64,000 bases of DNA from Gimesia chilikensis (lineage in GTDB: Bacteria; Planctomycetota; Planctomycetia; Planctomycetales; Planctomycetaceae). The stretch covers positions 7,592,564 to 7,656,563 of the forward strand of contig NZ_CP036266.1 of NCBI RefSeq assembly GCF_007744075.1, read 5' to 3'. Made by a program: the position numbers and the translations under genes. Under the pieces are notes generated by a model, which saw only the letters and a program-made list of their open reading frames with translations, made no database searches and was not told where the DNA came from. This document shows, one piece after another, positions 50,096 through 57,965 of this stretch (positions within the stretch are counted from its first letter, which is position 1; the number at the start of each line of letters is the position of its first letter).

Positions 50096-51508
50096 CTAGT
50101 CTTTGATCTCTGGCTGATAATCGCCATGACCGTGGGGTTCATGATAAACACTTTTGACTTCTGCCATCGCTACCATCGGCAGGAATTTACAGAAGAGCAG
50201 GAACAGCGTCATGAACAGACCGAAACTTCCGATCAACATTAACACGTCAACAATAGTCGGTTTGAAGTAACCCCAGCTGGAAGGCAGGAAGTCGCGGCTC
50301 AGCGAGGTGACGGTAATCACGAAACGTTCGAACCACATACCGATATTCACAAAAATACAGACCACAAAAATCATCCACGGCGTTGTGCGGATCTTCTTGA
50401 TCCAGAACAGCTGCGGGCTGATTACGTTACAGGAAACCATGATCCAGTAAGCCCAGGCGTAGGGACCGAAGGCACGGTTGATGAAGGCGAATGTTTCATA
50501 GCGGTTACCGCCGTACCAGGCGATGAAGAACTCCATCGCATAGGCATAACCGACCATAGTTCCGGTGGCGATGATCACCTTGGTCATGTTTTCCAGGTGA
50601 CGGTCGGTCAGCAGGTCTTTAATCCCGCAGATGGATCGCACGGGAATCATAAGCGTCAGTACCATGGCGAAACCACTGAAGACCGCACCCGCGACGAAGT
50701 AAGGCGGGAAGATCGTGGTATGCCAACCGGGGAGCTGTGACACGGCAAAGTCGAAACTCACGATGGTATGCACACTGAGCACCAGCGGAGTTGCGAGGGC
50801 AGCCAGGAGCAGGTAAGCCCGCTCGTAGCGGTGCCAGTGACGGGAAGAACCGTTCCAGCCGAGAGAAAACAGCCCGTAACCGAACTGAGCAATTTTATTC
50901 TTGGCCCGGTCACGCAGGGTGGCCAGGTCGGGGATCATACCCATGTACCAGAACAGCAGAGACACGGTAGCGTAAGTAGAAACCGCGAACACGTCCCACA
51001 GCAGCGGGCTGCGGAAGTTCGGCCACATGGCCATCTGGTTCGGAATCGGGAAGAGCCAGTAAGCCAGCCAGACACGACCGATGTGAATCCCGGGGAACAG
51101 ACCCGCACAGACCACAGCGAAAATCGTCATCGCTTCGGCAGCACGGTTAATCCCGGTACGCCAGTCCTGTCGGAACAGGAACAGAATCGCGGAAATCAGC
51201 GTACCAGCGTGACCGATACCGACCCAGAACACGAAGTTCACGATCGGCCAGCCCCAGAAGACAGGACTGCGGTTACCCCAGACACCAACACCGGTGATGA
51301 TCAGATATCCCACCAGACCAAACAGCATACCCATCAGCGAGGCGGAAGCGGCCAGTGCCACGTACCAGCTGAGGGGAGCTTTACACTCGGCCAGCCGACA
51401 AACGGCATCCGTGATGGTTCCGTAATCATGTGCACCGGTGACGAGCGGAGTACGTTTGCCGGGAACTTCCGTTGTTGTGTCAATTGGCTCGGATGCTACT
51501 GAAGCCAT
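50096..51508 (-). CDS. actC: ActC, NrfD-like quinol-binding subunit of ACIII
   Basis: A 470-aa membrane protein with about ten helices. [20 protein letters not shown] and [21 protein letters not shown] (quinol-pocket region, including the conserved His/Asp) fit ActC. It takes quinol electrons to the ActB Fe-S chain. It starts 90 nt after actB. Confidence 0.94.
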   Translation of the reverse strand: MASVASEPIDTTTEVPGKRTPLVTGAHDYGTITDAVCRLAECKAPLSWYVALAASASLMGMLFGLVGYLIITGVGVWGNRSPVFWGWPIVNFVFWVGIGHAGTLISAILFLFRQDWRTGINRAAEAMTIFAVVCAGLFPGIHIGRVWLAYWLFPIPNQMAMWPNFRSPLLWDVFAVSTYATVSLLFWYMGMIPDLATLRDRAKNKIAQFGYGLFSLGWNGSSRHWHRYERAYLLLAALATPLVLSVHTIVSFDFAVSQLPGWHTTIFPPYFVAGAVFSGFAMVLTLMIPVRSICGIKDLLTDRHLENMTKVIIATGTMVGYAYAMEFFIAWYGGNRYETFAFINRAFGPYAWAYWIMVSCNVISPQLFWIKKIRTTPWMIFVVCIFVNIGMWFERFVITVTSLSRDFLPSSWGYFKPTIVDVLMLIGSFGLFMTLFLLFCKFLPMVAMAEVKSVYHEPHGHGDYQPEIKD

Positions 51509-51598
51509 AGTTCCAGTTCTTTACTTTATAAAATCAAACGGATTGGTAATTCGTTTAGTCACACAGCAGCAGAGAGTTTCTGCCGCCCTGCGTCACTT

Positions 51599-54500
51599 TT
51601 AATGTTTCTCACTCTTTTCGTGCTTCTCATCATGCTTATGATCGCCGTGACCGTCGGCTTCAGCATGCTGTTCGCCATGACCGTGACCATGAGATTCTGG
51701 AACCGGAGGCGCCAGTGATGGATGTGGATTCGAAATCCGGGCCATGTAAGAAGTACGAGGTTTGATATTCAGTTCCGAGAGTGCCGTGTAGGTCCGTGGA
51801 TTTGCATGGGCCTTGGCAACGCGGCTGTTTTCGTTATTCAGGTCGCCAAACTCAATCGCCTTTGCAGAACAGGCCTGCTGGCAAGCGGTGACGATTTCGC
51901 CATCCTTGATAGGCCGCTGTTCGTTCTTGGCTTCGATCTGAACGGCTTTGATTCGCTGCACACAATAAGTACATTTCTCCATCACACCACGATGACGTAC
52001 CGTGACTTCGGGATTCAGTACCAGGGCCTGCAGCTTGCCGCGTGGCTCTTCGTAAACCTTGTTGAAGTTGAAGTAATTGAAGCGACGTACTTTGTAAGGA
52101 CAGTTGTTCGCACAATAACGGGTACCGACACAGCGGTTGTAAACCATGTCGTTCAGACCTTCGTCGGTGTGCACGGTCGCAGCGACCGGGCAAACCTGCT
52201 CACAGGGTGCCAGTTCGCACTGCTGACAGAGCATCGGCTGAGTCGCCACACCGGGGTTATTGACGTCTTCACCGGTGAAGTAGCGATCGATTCGCATCCA
52301 GTGCATTTCGCGGCTGTTGATAACCTGTTCGCGACCGACAACCGGAACGTTGTTCTCTGCCTGACAGGCGACGGTACAGGCATTACAGCCCACGCACTTG
52401 GAGAGGTCGATCGACATCCCCCAGGCATGACCGTCGTATGACAGTTCTTCCCAGGGTGACTTGAGAGGCGGATGGTGTGTCCGATGTTCAGCGAAGCCAG
52501 GATCTGCTTCCCACTCGTTCAGAGCCCCTTCCCGGACCAGCTGACCGACGCGGCCCAGGACTTCGTTGCCGCCAACGGTGTCGATGGCATGGTGATCCTG
52601 GGTGACAGCGAGCTCATACTCCTTACCGGTGTCTTCAACTTTCAGGCCGGTCTTGAAGTTCATCGCTCCCTTCGCCTGCAGGGCAGCGACGTTTTCACCA
52701 ACCGGTTTCACATCGCGAGCGACATCTCCCCCAACCAGACCGGCGGCGGTACGACCATAGCCCAGAGCGACGGCAACCGAATTCGGAGCCTGACCGGGCA
52801 TCACGTAAACGGGCAGTTCCAGAGACTTTCCATCCAGGATCAGCTTGACGACAGAACCGAATTTGACGCCCAGATCATCGGCGGTCTTCGGAGCAATCAG
52901 GGCTGCGTTGTCCCAGGTAATCTTGCTCAGGCTGTCGGGAGTTTCCTGCAACCAGCCACTATTGGCGAAGCGACCGTCATACAGTTTCGGGCTGAGATAA
53001 AAGACCAGTTCCAGATCTTCGTCGGAAGTTTCAACAGCCTTGGCAGCAGGCAGATCTTTCACTTTGGGAGAGACTGCAGGCAGCGATGTGCCTTTCACGA
53101 AACCATCGTGCACCGAGCGACGCCAGGAAGCGTTAACTGCCATGGAATCCAGTGAACCCTTAACGGCTTCTTTCACCAGATCCAGAGCGACCGGATGTTT
53201 GTCGCCACACAGAATCGCCAGCAGTTCGACTTCTGACTTTCCGTCGTGCAGAGGCTCAATCAGCGGCTGCCCCACGCACAGAGTTCCGTCGTAAGCACGG
53301 GAATCACCCCACTGTTCAAACGGATGCGTTTTGGGCAGGTGCCAGTGACAGAGCAGTGAAGTTTCATCTTCATACTCACCCAGGTGAATCGCATTCGGCA
53401 CCTTGGAGAGAGCAGAGACAAAGTCGATGTCGCCAGGAGCATTGTAAGCGGGGTTTCCGCCCAGAATGACCAGGGTTTCGACGGCACCAGACTGCATTTC
53501 TTCGGTCAATGTCCGCAGTGCTTCAACAGAAGGAAGTTCCGTTGCCAGCGGCTCCTGCGTGTACTTGACCGTCTCGCCGACGTTGCCCAACTGCTCATTC
53601 AGCTTATGGACGCGGGCGTGCAACTCCGCAGGCTGATTCTCGCCGATCGCGATCAGGCTGGAACCCTGATTGGCCACCAGGTCTTCCGCCATCGCAGCGA
53701 GAACTTTGTCAGCGTATTCTTCGCTGGCTGCTTCCGGCTTCTTCCCATCGACACGTGCCTGAACCTGAGATTCCAGCTTCGACAGAAACGCCCCCAGATC
53801 GACCGAACGAGTTGGGAGACGATGGTCGGCAGCCACACCAGTTGTGGTGTAACGGCTTTCAACCACGTACAGTCGATTCATCGGACCAGCGGCGGGATCA
53901 CGACGGGCGGCCCACTCGCGAGTGTGCAGCATACCGGCGGGATGCTCTGACAGCAGATCTTCATCCAGACAGACAATGATGTTCGCCTTCTTCAGATCGA
54001 AGTGCGGTCGAACAGCTTCGCCGAACGCCAGACGGGCACCGGCGTAAGCATTATCCCGGTTACCGGCTCCGTAATCGAACCAGCGTGCCTGGGGATACAT
54101 GGCTGCGAATTTGTCCTGCAACCCCTTTCGGGTTACAGAAGTACTGAGATCGGCGAGCACTCGCAGCCTGGCCCCACCGTTCTCGCGTGCCTGACCCAGC
54201 ACTTTATCTGAGTATGTCAGAAACGCCTGCCAGTCACGGACATAGCGATTTCCATCCTGACGCTCAATCACGCCGACCGCACGGTCGGGATCGTACAGGG
54301 ACAGAGTTTCTGACTGCGCCTGTGCCGTGGAAGAACCACGGTTCTGAGCCGAATCGGGATTCCCTTCGACTTTGATCGGACGCCCGTCGTAGCTGGTAAC
54401 CAGCAGACTTTGAGCCTGCCCACCCAGCTCAACAAAGGTCGCGTATTTCTGAGGTTCACCGGGAATCATCCCCTCGGGACGAGACACGCTCGGTGAAATC

Positions 54501-54691
54501 TTCTCATCTTCCCAGCGACACCCTGACACACTGGCCAGAGCAACGGAGGCACCCATGATCTGCATCCAGCGACGCCGCGAAACACCTTCCGGATACTCCG
54601 AAGCGGCCACGGGAAACTCGCGATGCAATATCTCTTCAAATTCCGGTGTGGAATGCAACTCACCCAGACTTCGCCAATACTTTTTATCCAC
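51599..54691 (-). CDS. actB: ActB, iron-sulfur subunit of ACIII
   Basis: About 1030 aa. Near residues 40-60 a twin-arginine stretch RRRWMQIMGASVALASVSGC ends in a lipobox. The large middle resembles molybdopterin oxidoreductases but, as in known ACIII, need not bind Mo. The C-terminus has Fe-S ligands in CVGCNACTVAC, CQQCELAPCEQVCP, CVGTRYCANNCP, CTYCVQR and CQQACSA. A GTG at 54691 is preceded by AAGGGG at 7-8 nt and is preferred to the upstream TTG at 54724, which would run into actA. The His/Gly/Asp-rich C-terminal tail is unusual. Confidence 0.94.
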   Translation of the reverse strand: MDKKYWRSLGELHSTPEFEEILHREFPVAASEYPEGVSRRRWMQIMGASVALASVSGCRWEDEKISPSVSRPEGMIPGEPQKYATFVELGGQAQSLLVTSYDGRPIKVEGNPDSAQNRGSSTAQAQSETLSLYDPDRAVGVIERQDGNRYVRDWQAFLTYSDKVLGQARENGGARLRVLADLSTSVTRKGLQDKFAAMYPQARWFDYGAGNRDNAYAGARLAFGEAVRPHFDLKKANIIVCLDEDLLSEHPAGMLHTREWAARRDPAAGPMNRLYVVESRYTTTGVAADHRLPTRSVDLGAFLSKLESQVQARVDGKKPEAASEEYADKVLAAMAEDLVANQGSSLIAIGENQPAELHARVHKLNEQLGNVGETVKYTQEPLATELPSVEALRTLTEEMQSGAVETLVILGGNPAYNAPGDIDFVSALSKVPNAIHLGEYEDETSLLCHWHLPKTHPFEQWGDSRAYDGTLCVGQPLIEPLHDGKSEVELLAILCGDKHPVALDLVKEAVKGSLDSMAVNASWRRSVHDGFVKGTSLPAVSPKVKDLPAAKAVETSDEDLELVFYLSPKLYDGRFANSGWLQETPDSLSKITWDNAALIAPKTADDLGVKFGSVVKLILDGKSLELPVYVMPGQAPNSVAVALGYGRTAAGLVGGDVARDVKPVGENVAALQAKGAMNFKTGLKVEDTGKEYELAVTQDHHAIDTVGGNEVLGRVGQLVREGALNEWEADPGFAEHRTHHPPLKSPWEELSYDGHAWGMSIDLSKCVGCNACTVACQAENNVPVVGREQVINSREMHWMRIDRYFTGEDVNNPGVATQPMLCQQCELAPCEQVCPVAATVHTDEGLNDMVYNRCVGTRYCANNCPYKVRRFNYFNFNKVYEEPRGKLQALVLNPEVTVRHRGVMEKCTYCVQRIKAVQIEAKNEQRPIKDGEIVTACQQACSAKAIEFGDLNNENSRVAKAHANPRTYTALSELNIKPRTSYMARISNPHPSLAPPVPESHGHGHGEQHAEADGHGDHKHDEKHEKSEKH

Positions 54692-54702
54692 AACCGAACC
54701 CC

Positions 54703-55386
54703 TTAGCGGTGACACGTAGAACAATTAGTAGAAGGATTCAAATTCAATTCTTTCCGAATCTTTGCACCCACTTCTTCCGGATCCCCTTCGGGTTTCCAGT
54801 CGAGCTTCGTTACCAGCTCAGGTGGACGCAGATTCGGTTCAGGGTGCCGATGACACTCCAGACACCAGCCCATGCTCAACGGCTTAACCTGTGTGACCTT
54901 TTCCATTTTGTCAACGCGACCATGGCAGGAAACACAGCTCACACCACGACGAACGTGAGCACTATGATTGAAGTACACGTAGTCCGGCAGGTCATGCACA
55001 CGACGCCACTGCATCGACTTCCCGGTCGCCTGGCTTTCCCGGATGGGAGCCAGCTTGGGGCTGGTCGAGTGGATGGCAACAGTGTTGACTACCCCGTTGG
55101 CGTCTGCACCAGAGTGGCAGTTCAGACAGGTCGCGGTGGGAGGCACAGCAGCGTGGCCGGCAACTTCAACTGTGTTGTGACAGTAGCGGCAGTCCAATTT
55201 CAGCTTACCTGCGTGCAGAGCATGACTGAAGGGGAGTGGCTGCTCGGGCTGATAACCGACGTCCGTCGTCTCCGGACTCGCCCCAAATGCAACCATACCA
55301 ACGACATACAGGACTCCAATCGCCCCCAGTGCACCTAGCACTGGTACAATCGTATTTGTCCATTTTGGAAACAGAAAACGATCCAT
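54703..55386 (-). CDS. actA: ActA, pentaheme cytochrome c of ACIII
   Basis: About 227 aa. One N-terminal membrane segment (about 12-38) is followed by five CxxCH motifs: CRYCH, CLNCH, CVSCH, CLECH and CSTCH, with extra His for bis-His ligation. The ATG at 55386 ([11 protein letters not shown]) is preferred to a TTG six codons earlier. As first gene it defines the start of the act-cta operon. The stop lies 11 nt before the actB GTG. Confidence 0.95.
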   Translation of the reverse strand: MDRFLFPKWTNTIVPVLGALGAIGVLYVVGMVAFGASPETTDVGYQPEQPLPFSHALHAGKLKLDCRYCHNTVEVAGHAAVPPTATCLNCHSGADANGVVNTVAIHSTSPKLAPIRESQATGKSMQWRRVHDLPDYVYFNHSAHVRRGVSCVSCHGRVDKMEKVTQVKPLSMGWCLECHRHPEPNLRPPELVTKLDWKPEGDPEEVGAKIRKELNLNPSTNCSTCHR

Positions 55387-56011
55387 TTTTGATATACCTG
55401 ACAAGACCTTTCGAGCCGGACCAACCTGAAACAGACAGAACGTGTCTTGGAGATTGATGAGTCAATCGATGGTCGCGGCGGACTTTTCAACCGGTTTGGA
55501 GAGATGATACCCCATCTATTTTCGCACAATAGATGTAAGGGGAGATGTAAGCAATCCATTCAGCGTCAGGTAGAGGAAAGTTTCTTGGAGTCGGGAGTCG
55601 TCGGATTTAAAATTCTCATTATTGGGGACAAGCCCCCGCTGCTGCATGCTAAGCCAGACAGGCATGAACCCCGCAAAATTGCAGCACGAGCCACTATAAA
55701 GGACATTTTCATCCAATTGGCGCGGCAAACCCCGTTCTCACGGCCCGGACAGATGACAGTCTCATTGTCGAGAATCGGAAAATTCCGGCGACAGTGAACG
55801 CATCACACAGTAGACGAAACCCGACCACAGCATCTGTTTACAGTGTTTTCCTCCCCAGGAATTTCAATGGATGGATTCTGCGCAGCAGGCATTCGATTCT
55901 GTTACATCTCCAGTGCCTTTACACTCCGCCGGCAATGCTGCATGATGAATACAGATTCAGCAACTCGAACACATCACACCCACTCACACTTGGACAGAGG
56001 CGACTTCGTCT
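55387..56011. other. Divergent intergenic region, actA / Gfo-Idh gene
   Basis: These 625 nt form the largest non-coding gap in the window. A promoter with overlapping repeats lies near actA (separate entry). The remainder shows no conserved-looking frame; a 116-codon plus-strand frame here lacks a supported start and any known domain. Confidence 0.5.
55513..55554 (-). promoter_or_regulatory. Candidate act-cta promoter with overlapping dyad and direct repeat
   Basis: On the minus strand TTGCTT (55554-55549) and TATTGT (55531-55526) are 17 nt apart. A perfect dyad CATCTATT-N7-AATAGATG (55513-55535) spans the -10 and start point. AGATGTAAG occurs twice (55531-55539 and 55543-55551) within the spacer and -35. 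The arrangement looks like an operator over a promoter. Confidence 0.45.
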
Positions 56012-57004
56012 ATGAGTAATCGCATTCGCTGGGGCATCTTAAGCACCGCAAAAATCGGCACCGTACAGGTCATTCCCGCCATGCAGCAGGGAGAATATTG
56101 TGAGATCAGCGCGATCGCTTCCCGCACGCTCGACCAGGCCGAGCAGACTGCCGCAGAGCTGGGAATTCCCCGTGCGTACGGTTCTTACGAAGAACTGCTG
56201 GCCGACCCGGACATTGATGCGATCTACAATCCCCTGCCCAATCATCTGCATGTCCCCTGGTCCATCAAGGCCATCGAAGCGGGCAAACATGTGTTGTGCG
56301 AGAAACCAATCGGGCTCTCCTCCAGCGAGGGCCAGCAACTGGTTGACTGCGCTGCAGCGCATCCCGAACTGAAAGTGATGGAAGCCTTCATGTATCGCCA
56401 CCACCCCCAGTGGCAGCTGGCCAGGAAGCTGGTAACAGACGGCACGATCGGGGAACTGCGTACGATTCAGTCATTTTTCTCTTACTTCAATGACGATCCG
56501 CAGAATATTCGTAACCAGAGTGAAATCGGTGGTGGCGGTCTGATGGACATCGGCTGCTATCCCATCTCACTCTCACGATTTATCTTTGGCGAGGAACCGC
56601 AGCGCGTCTCAGGAATCGTCGAATACGACAGTGAGTTGGGAACCGATCGCCTGGCCTCGGCCACTTTAGACTTTGGCAGAGGAACCTCCACCTTCACCTG
56701 CTCGACTCAGCTCAATCCCTATCAGCGAGTGCACATTCATGGCACACAGGGACGAGTGGAGATTGAAATTCCCTTCAATGCACCGATCGACCGCCCCTGT
56801 CGTGTCTGGCACCAGACCGGTGCTGATATCGCCGAGGTCAAACTGGATCTGTGCAATCAATACAGTATCCAGGGCGACCTGTTCTCACTGGCCATTCTCA
56901 ACAACACCGCGGTGCCCACGCCACTTACCGATGCTGTCGCCAACATGAAAGTGATCGAGGCGATTGTTGAGAGCAACCGCAGCGGCGCCTGGGTAAAACC
57001 CTGA
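56012..57004 (+). CDS. Gfo/Idh/MocA-family oxidoreductase
   Basis: A 330-aa cytosolic dehydrogenase. The Rossmann region starts IRWGILSTAKIG, EKPIGL is the conserved Lys motif, and GGGLMDIGCYPISLSR holds the catalytic-region His/Asp pattern of the dimeric dihydrodiol / glucose-fructose type. It has no signal peptide, unlike the fusion at 20.2 kb. NAD(P)-linked sugar or diol oxidation is likely; substrate unknown. It converges on infC. Confidence 0.9.
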   Translation: MSNRIRWGILSTAKIGTVQVIPAMQQGEYCEISAIASRTLDQAEQTAAELGIPRAYGSYEELLADPDIDAIYNPLPNHLHVPWSIKAIEAGKHVLCEKPIGLSSSEGQQLVDCAAAHPELKVMEAFMYRHHPQWQLARKLVTDGTIGELRTIQSFFSYFNDDPQNIRNQSEIGGGGLMDIGCYPISLSRFIFGEEPQRVSGIVEYDSELGTDRLASATLDFGRGTSTFTCSTQLNPYQRVHIHGTQGRVEIEIPFNAPIDRPCRVWHQTGADIAEVKLDLCNQYSIQGDLFSLAILNNTAVPTPLTDAVANMKVIEAIVESNRSGAWVKP

Positions 57005-57035
57005 TTTTCGAGCTTCGCTAAGCTGCATTCCGAGA

Positions 57036-57069
57036 GCAACCAGCCTGCCTGCAGATTCAGGCAGGTTGC
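57036..57069. terminator. Hairpin between convergent Gfo/Idh and infC genes
   Basis: GCAACC and TGCCTG on the left pair with CAGGCA and GGTTGC on the right, 12 bp with a 4-nt bulge. No U-run is adjacent. It may end transcription from both sides. Confidence 0.45.
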
Positions 57070-57146
57070 GTACAGAGCGCGCACGCTCAGCGATGGGGAG
57101 GTCGAGGTTCGAATTTTACCGGAGAAGTACGGTCTGCCAGACAGTT

Positions 57147-57653
57147 CTACCTGGGAGCCAGCACCATGATCATATTCCGACCGCTGGCCATTGAGGGAGC
57201 CTGCTCCACTTTTGCCAGATCGGAAAGCTTTTCCTGGATTTCTCCGAGGATAGTTCGGCCGAGTTCGTGGTGCGCGTTTTCACGACCACGGAACATGATA
57301 TTGAATTTGACCTTGTCTTTCTGCTCCAGAAACTTCCGGGCGCTTTTCAGCTTGAACTCAATGTCATGTTTGCCGATTTTCGGACGCATCCGGATTTCTT
57401 TCAGATGCACCTGATGCTGCTTGGTGTTTTTGCTGGTCTTCTTTTTACGCTCGTACTTCAGCTTCCCGTAGTCCATGATGCGACAGACGGGGGGCTTTGC
57501 GTCTGAGGCCACTTCCACCAGATCCAGGTTGGCCTCCATCGCTAACTTCAATGCTTCCGCTGTGGGGATCACTCCGAGTTGTTCCCCGTCTTGATCAATG
57601 ACCCGCACCGGACTGATCCGGATCTGGTCATTAAGTCTCTGCGTTGTTTCGAT
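57147..57653 (-). CDS. infC: Translation initiation factor IF-3, probable ATC start
   Basis: About 168 aa. The N-terminal domain has [21 protein letters not shown], and the C-terminal has [21 protein letters not shown]. No ATG precedes the conserved region. AAGGAG (57668-57663) lies 9 nt before an ATC (57653-57651), giving IETTQRLND as N-terminus. A TTG at 57680 would place this ribosome site inside the gene. E. coli infC starts at AUU, which IF-3 itself discriminates against as autoregulation; ATC here fits that scheme. rpmI and rplT, the usual partners, are absent downstream. Confidence 0.92.
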   Translation of the reverse strand: METTQRLNDQIRISPVRVIDQDGEQLGVIPTAEALKLAMEANLDLVEVASDAKPPVCRIMDYGKLKYERKKKTSKNTKQHQVHLKEIRMRPKIGKHDIEFKLKSARKFLEQKDKVKFNIMFRGRENAHHELGRTILGEIQEKLSDLAKVEQAPSMASGRNMIMVLAPR

Positions 57654-57965
57654 TGCTTGTTTCTCCTTGTATCGAATCAAGAAATTGGTTTTGTGTCCCG
57701 CTTAGTACTTTCAAAAGTCGGGAAACACACTCTCTGACTACTGATATGAAAAAAGAACATCTCTGCAGGAGATGCCTTTGCCGCATACCAGATTCCAGTT
57801 ATACATTCTGGCTAAAATATACTGTTACATCTTAAGTTATATCAATCGGCAAAAAGTGGCAAGTAACATTGATACACTATTTTATCCGAAATCGCTTCAC
57901 TGGGACTGAACTTTGAACCGGTTAGGCCCTCAGTTTCAGCGGTATTTCCATCGAAAAGAGTCTGT
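57654..57965 (-). promoter_or_regulatory. infC leader region
   Basis: These 312 nt separate the TolC stop from infC and are AT-rich. A promoter candidate on minus has TTGATA (57845-57840), an 18-nt spacer and TATATT (57821-57816). The leader would then be about 155 nt and include the hairpin at 57749-57774. No leader open frame was identified. Confidence 0.4.
57749..57774 (-). terminator. Terminator-like hairpin in front of infC
   Basis: On the minus strand CATCTC-CTGCA-GAGATG is followed by TTC and six Ts. It lies about 95 nt upstream of infC. It may end the TolC transcript, 190 nt after its stop, or act as an attenuator in the infC leader; the sequence alone does not decide. Confidence 0.6.

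Noticed and set aside
55447..55797. 116-codon plus-strand frame between actA and the Gfo/Idh gene
   Set aside because: It crosses the act promoter dyad, lacks a ribosome site and shows no domain.
57095..57120. GGTTCGAATTTTACC looks like a tRNA T-loop
   Set aside because: The flanking arms do not pair and there is no acceptor, D or anticodon arm at the right spacing.
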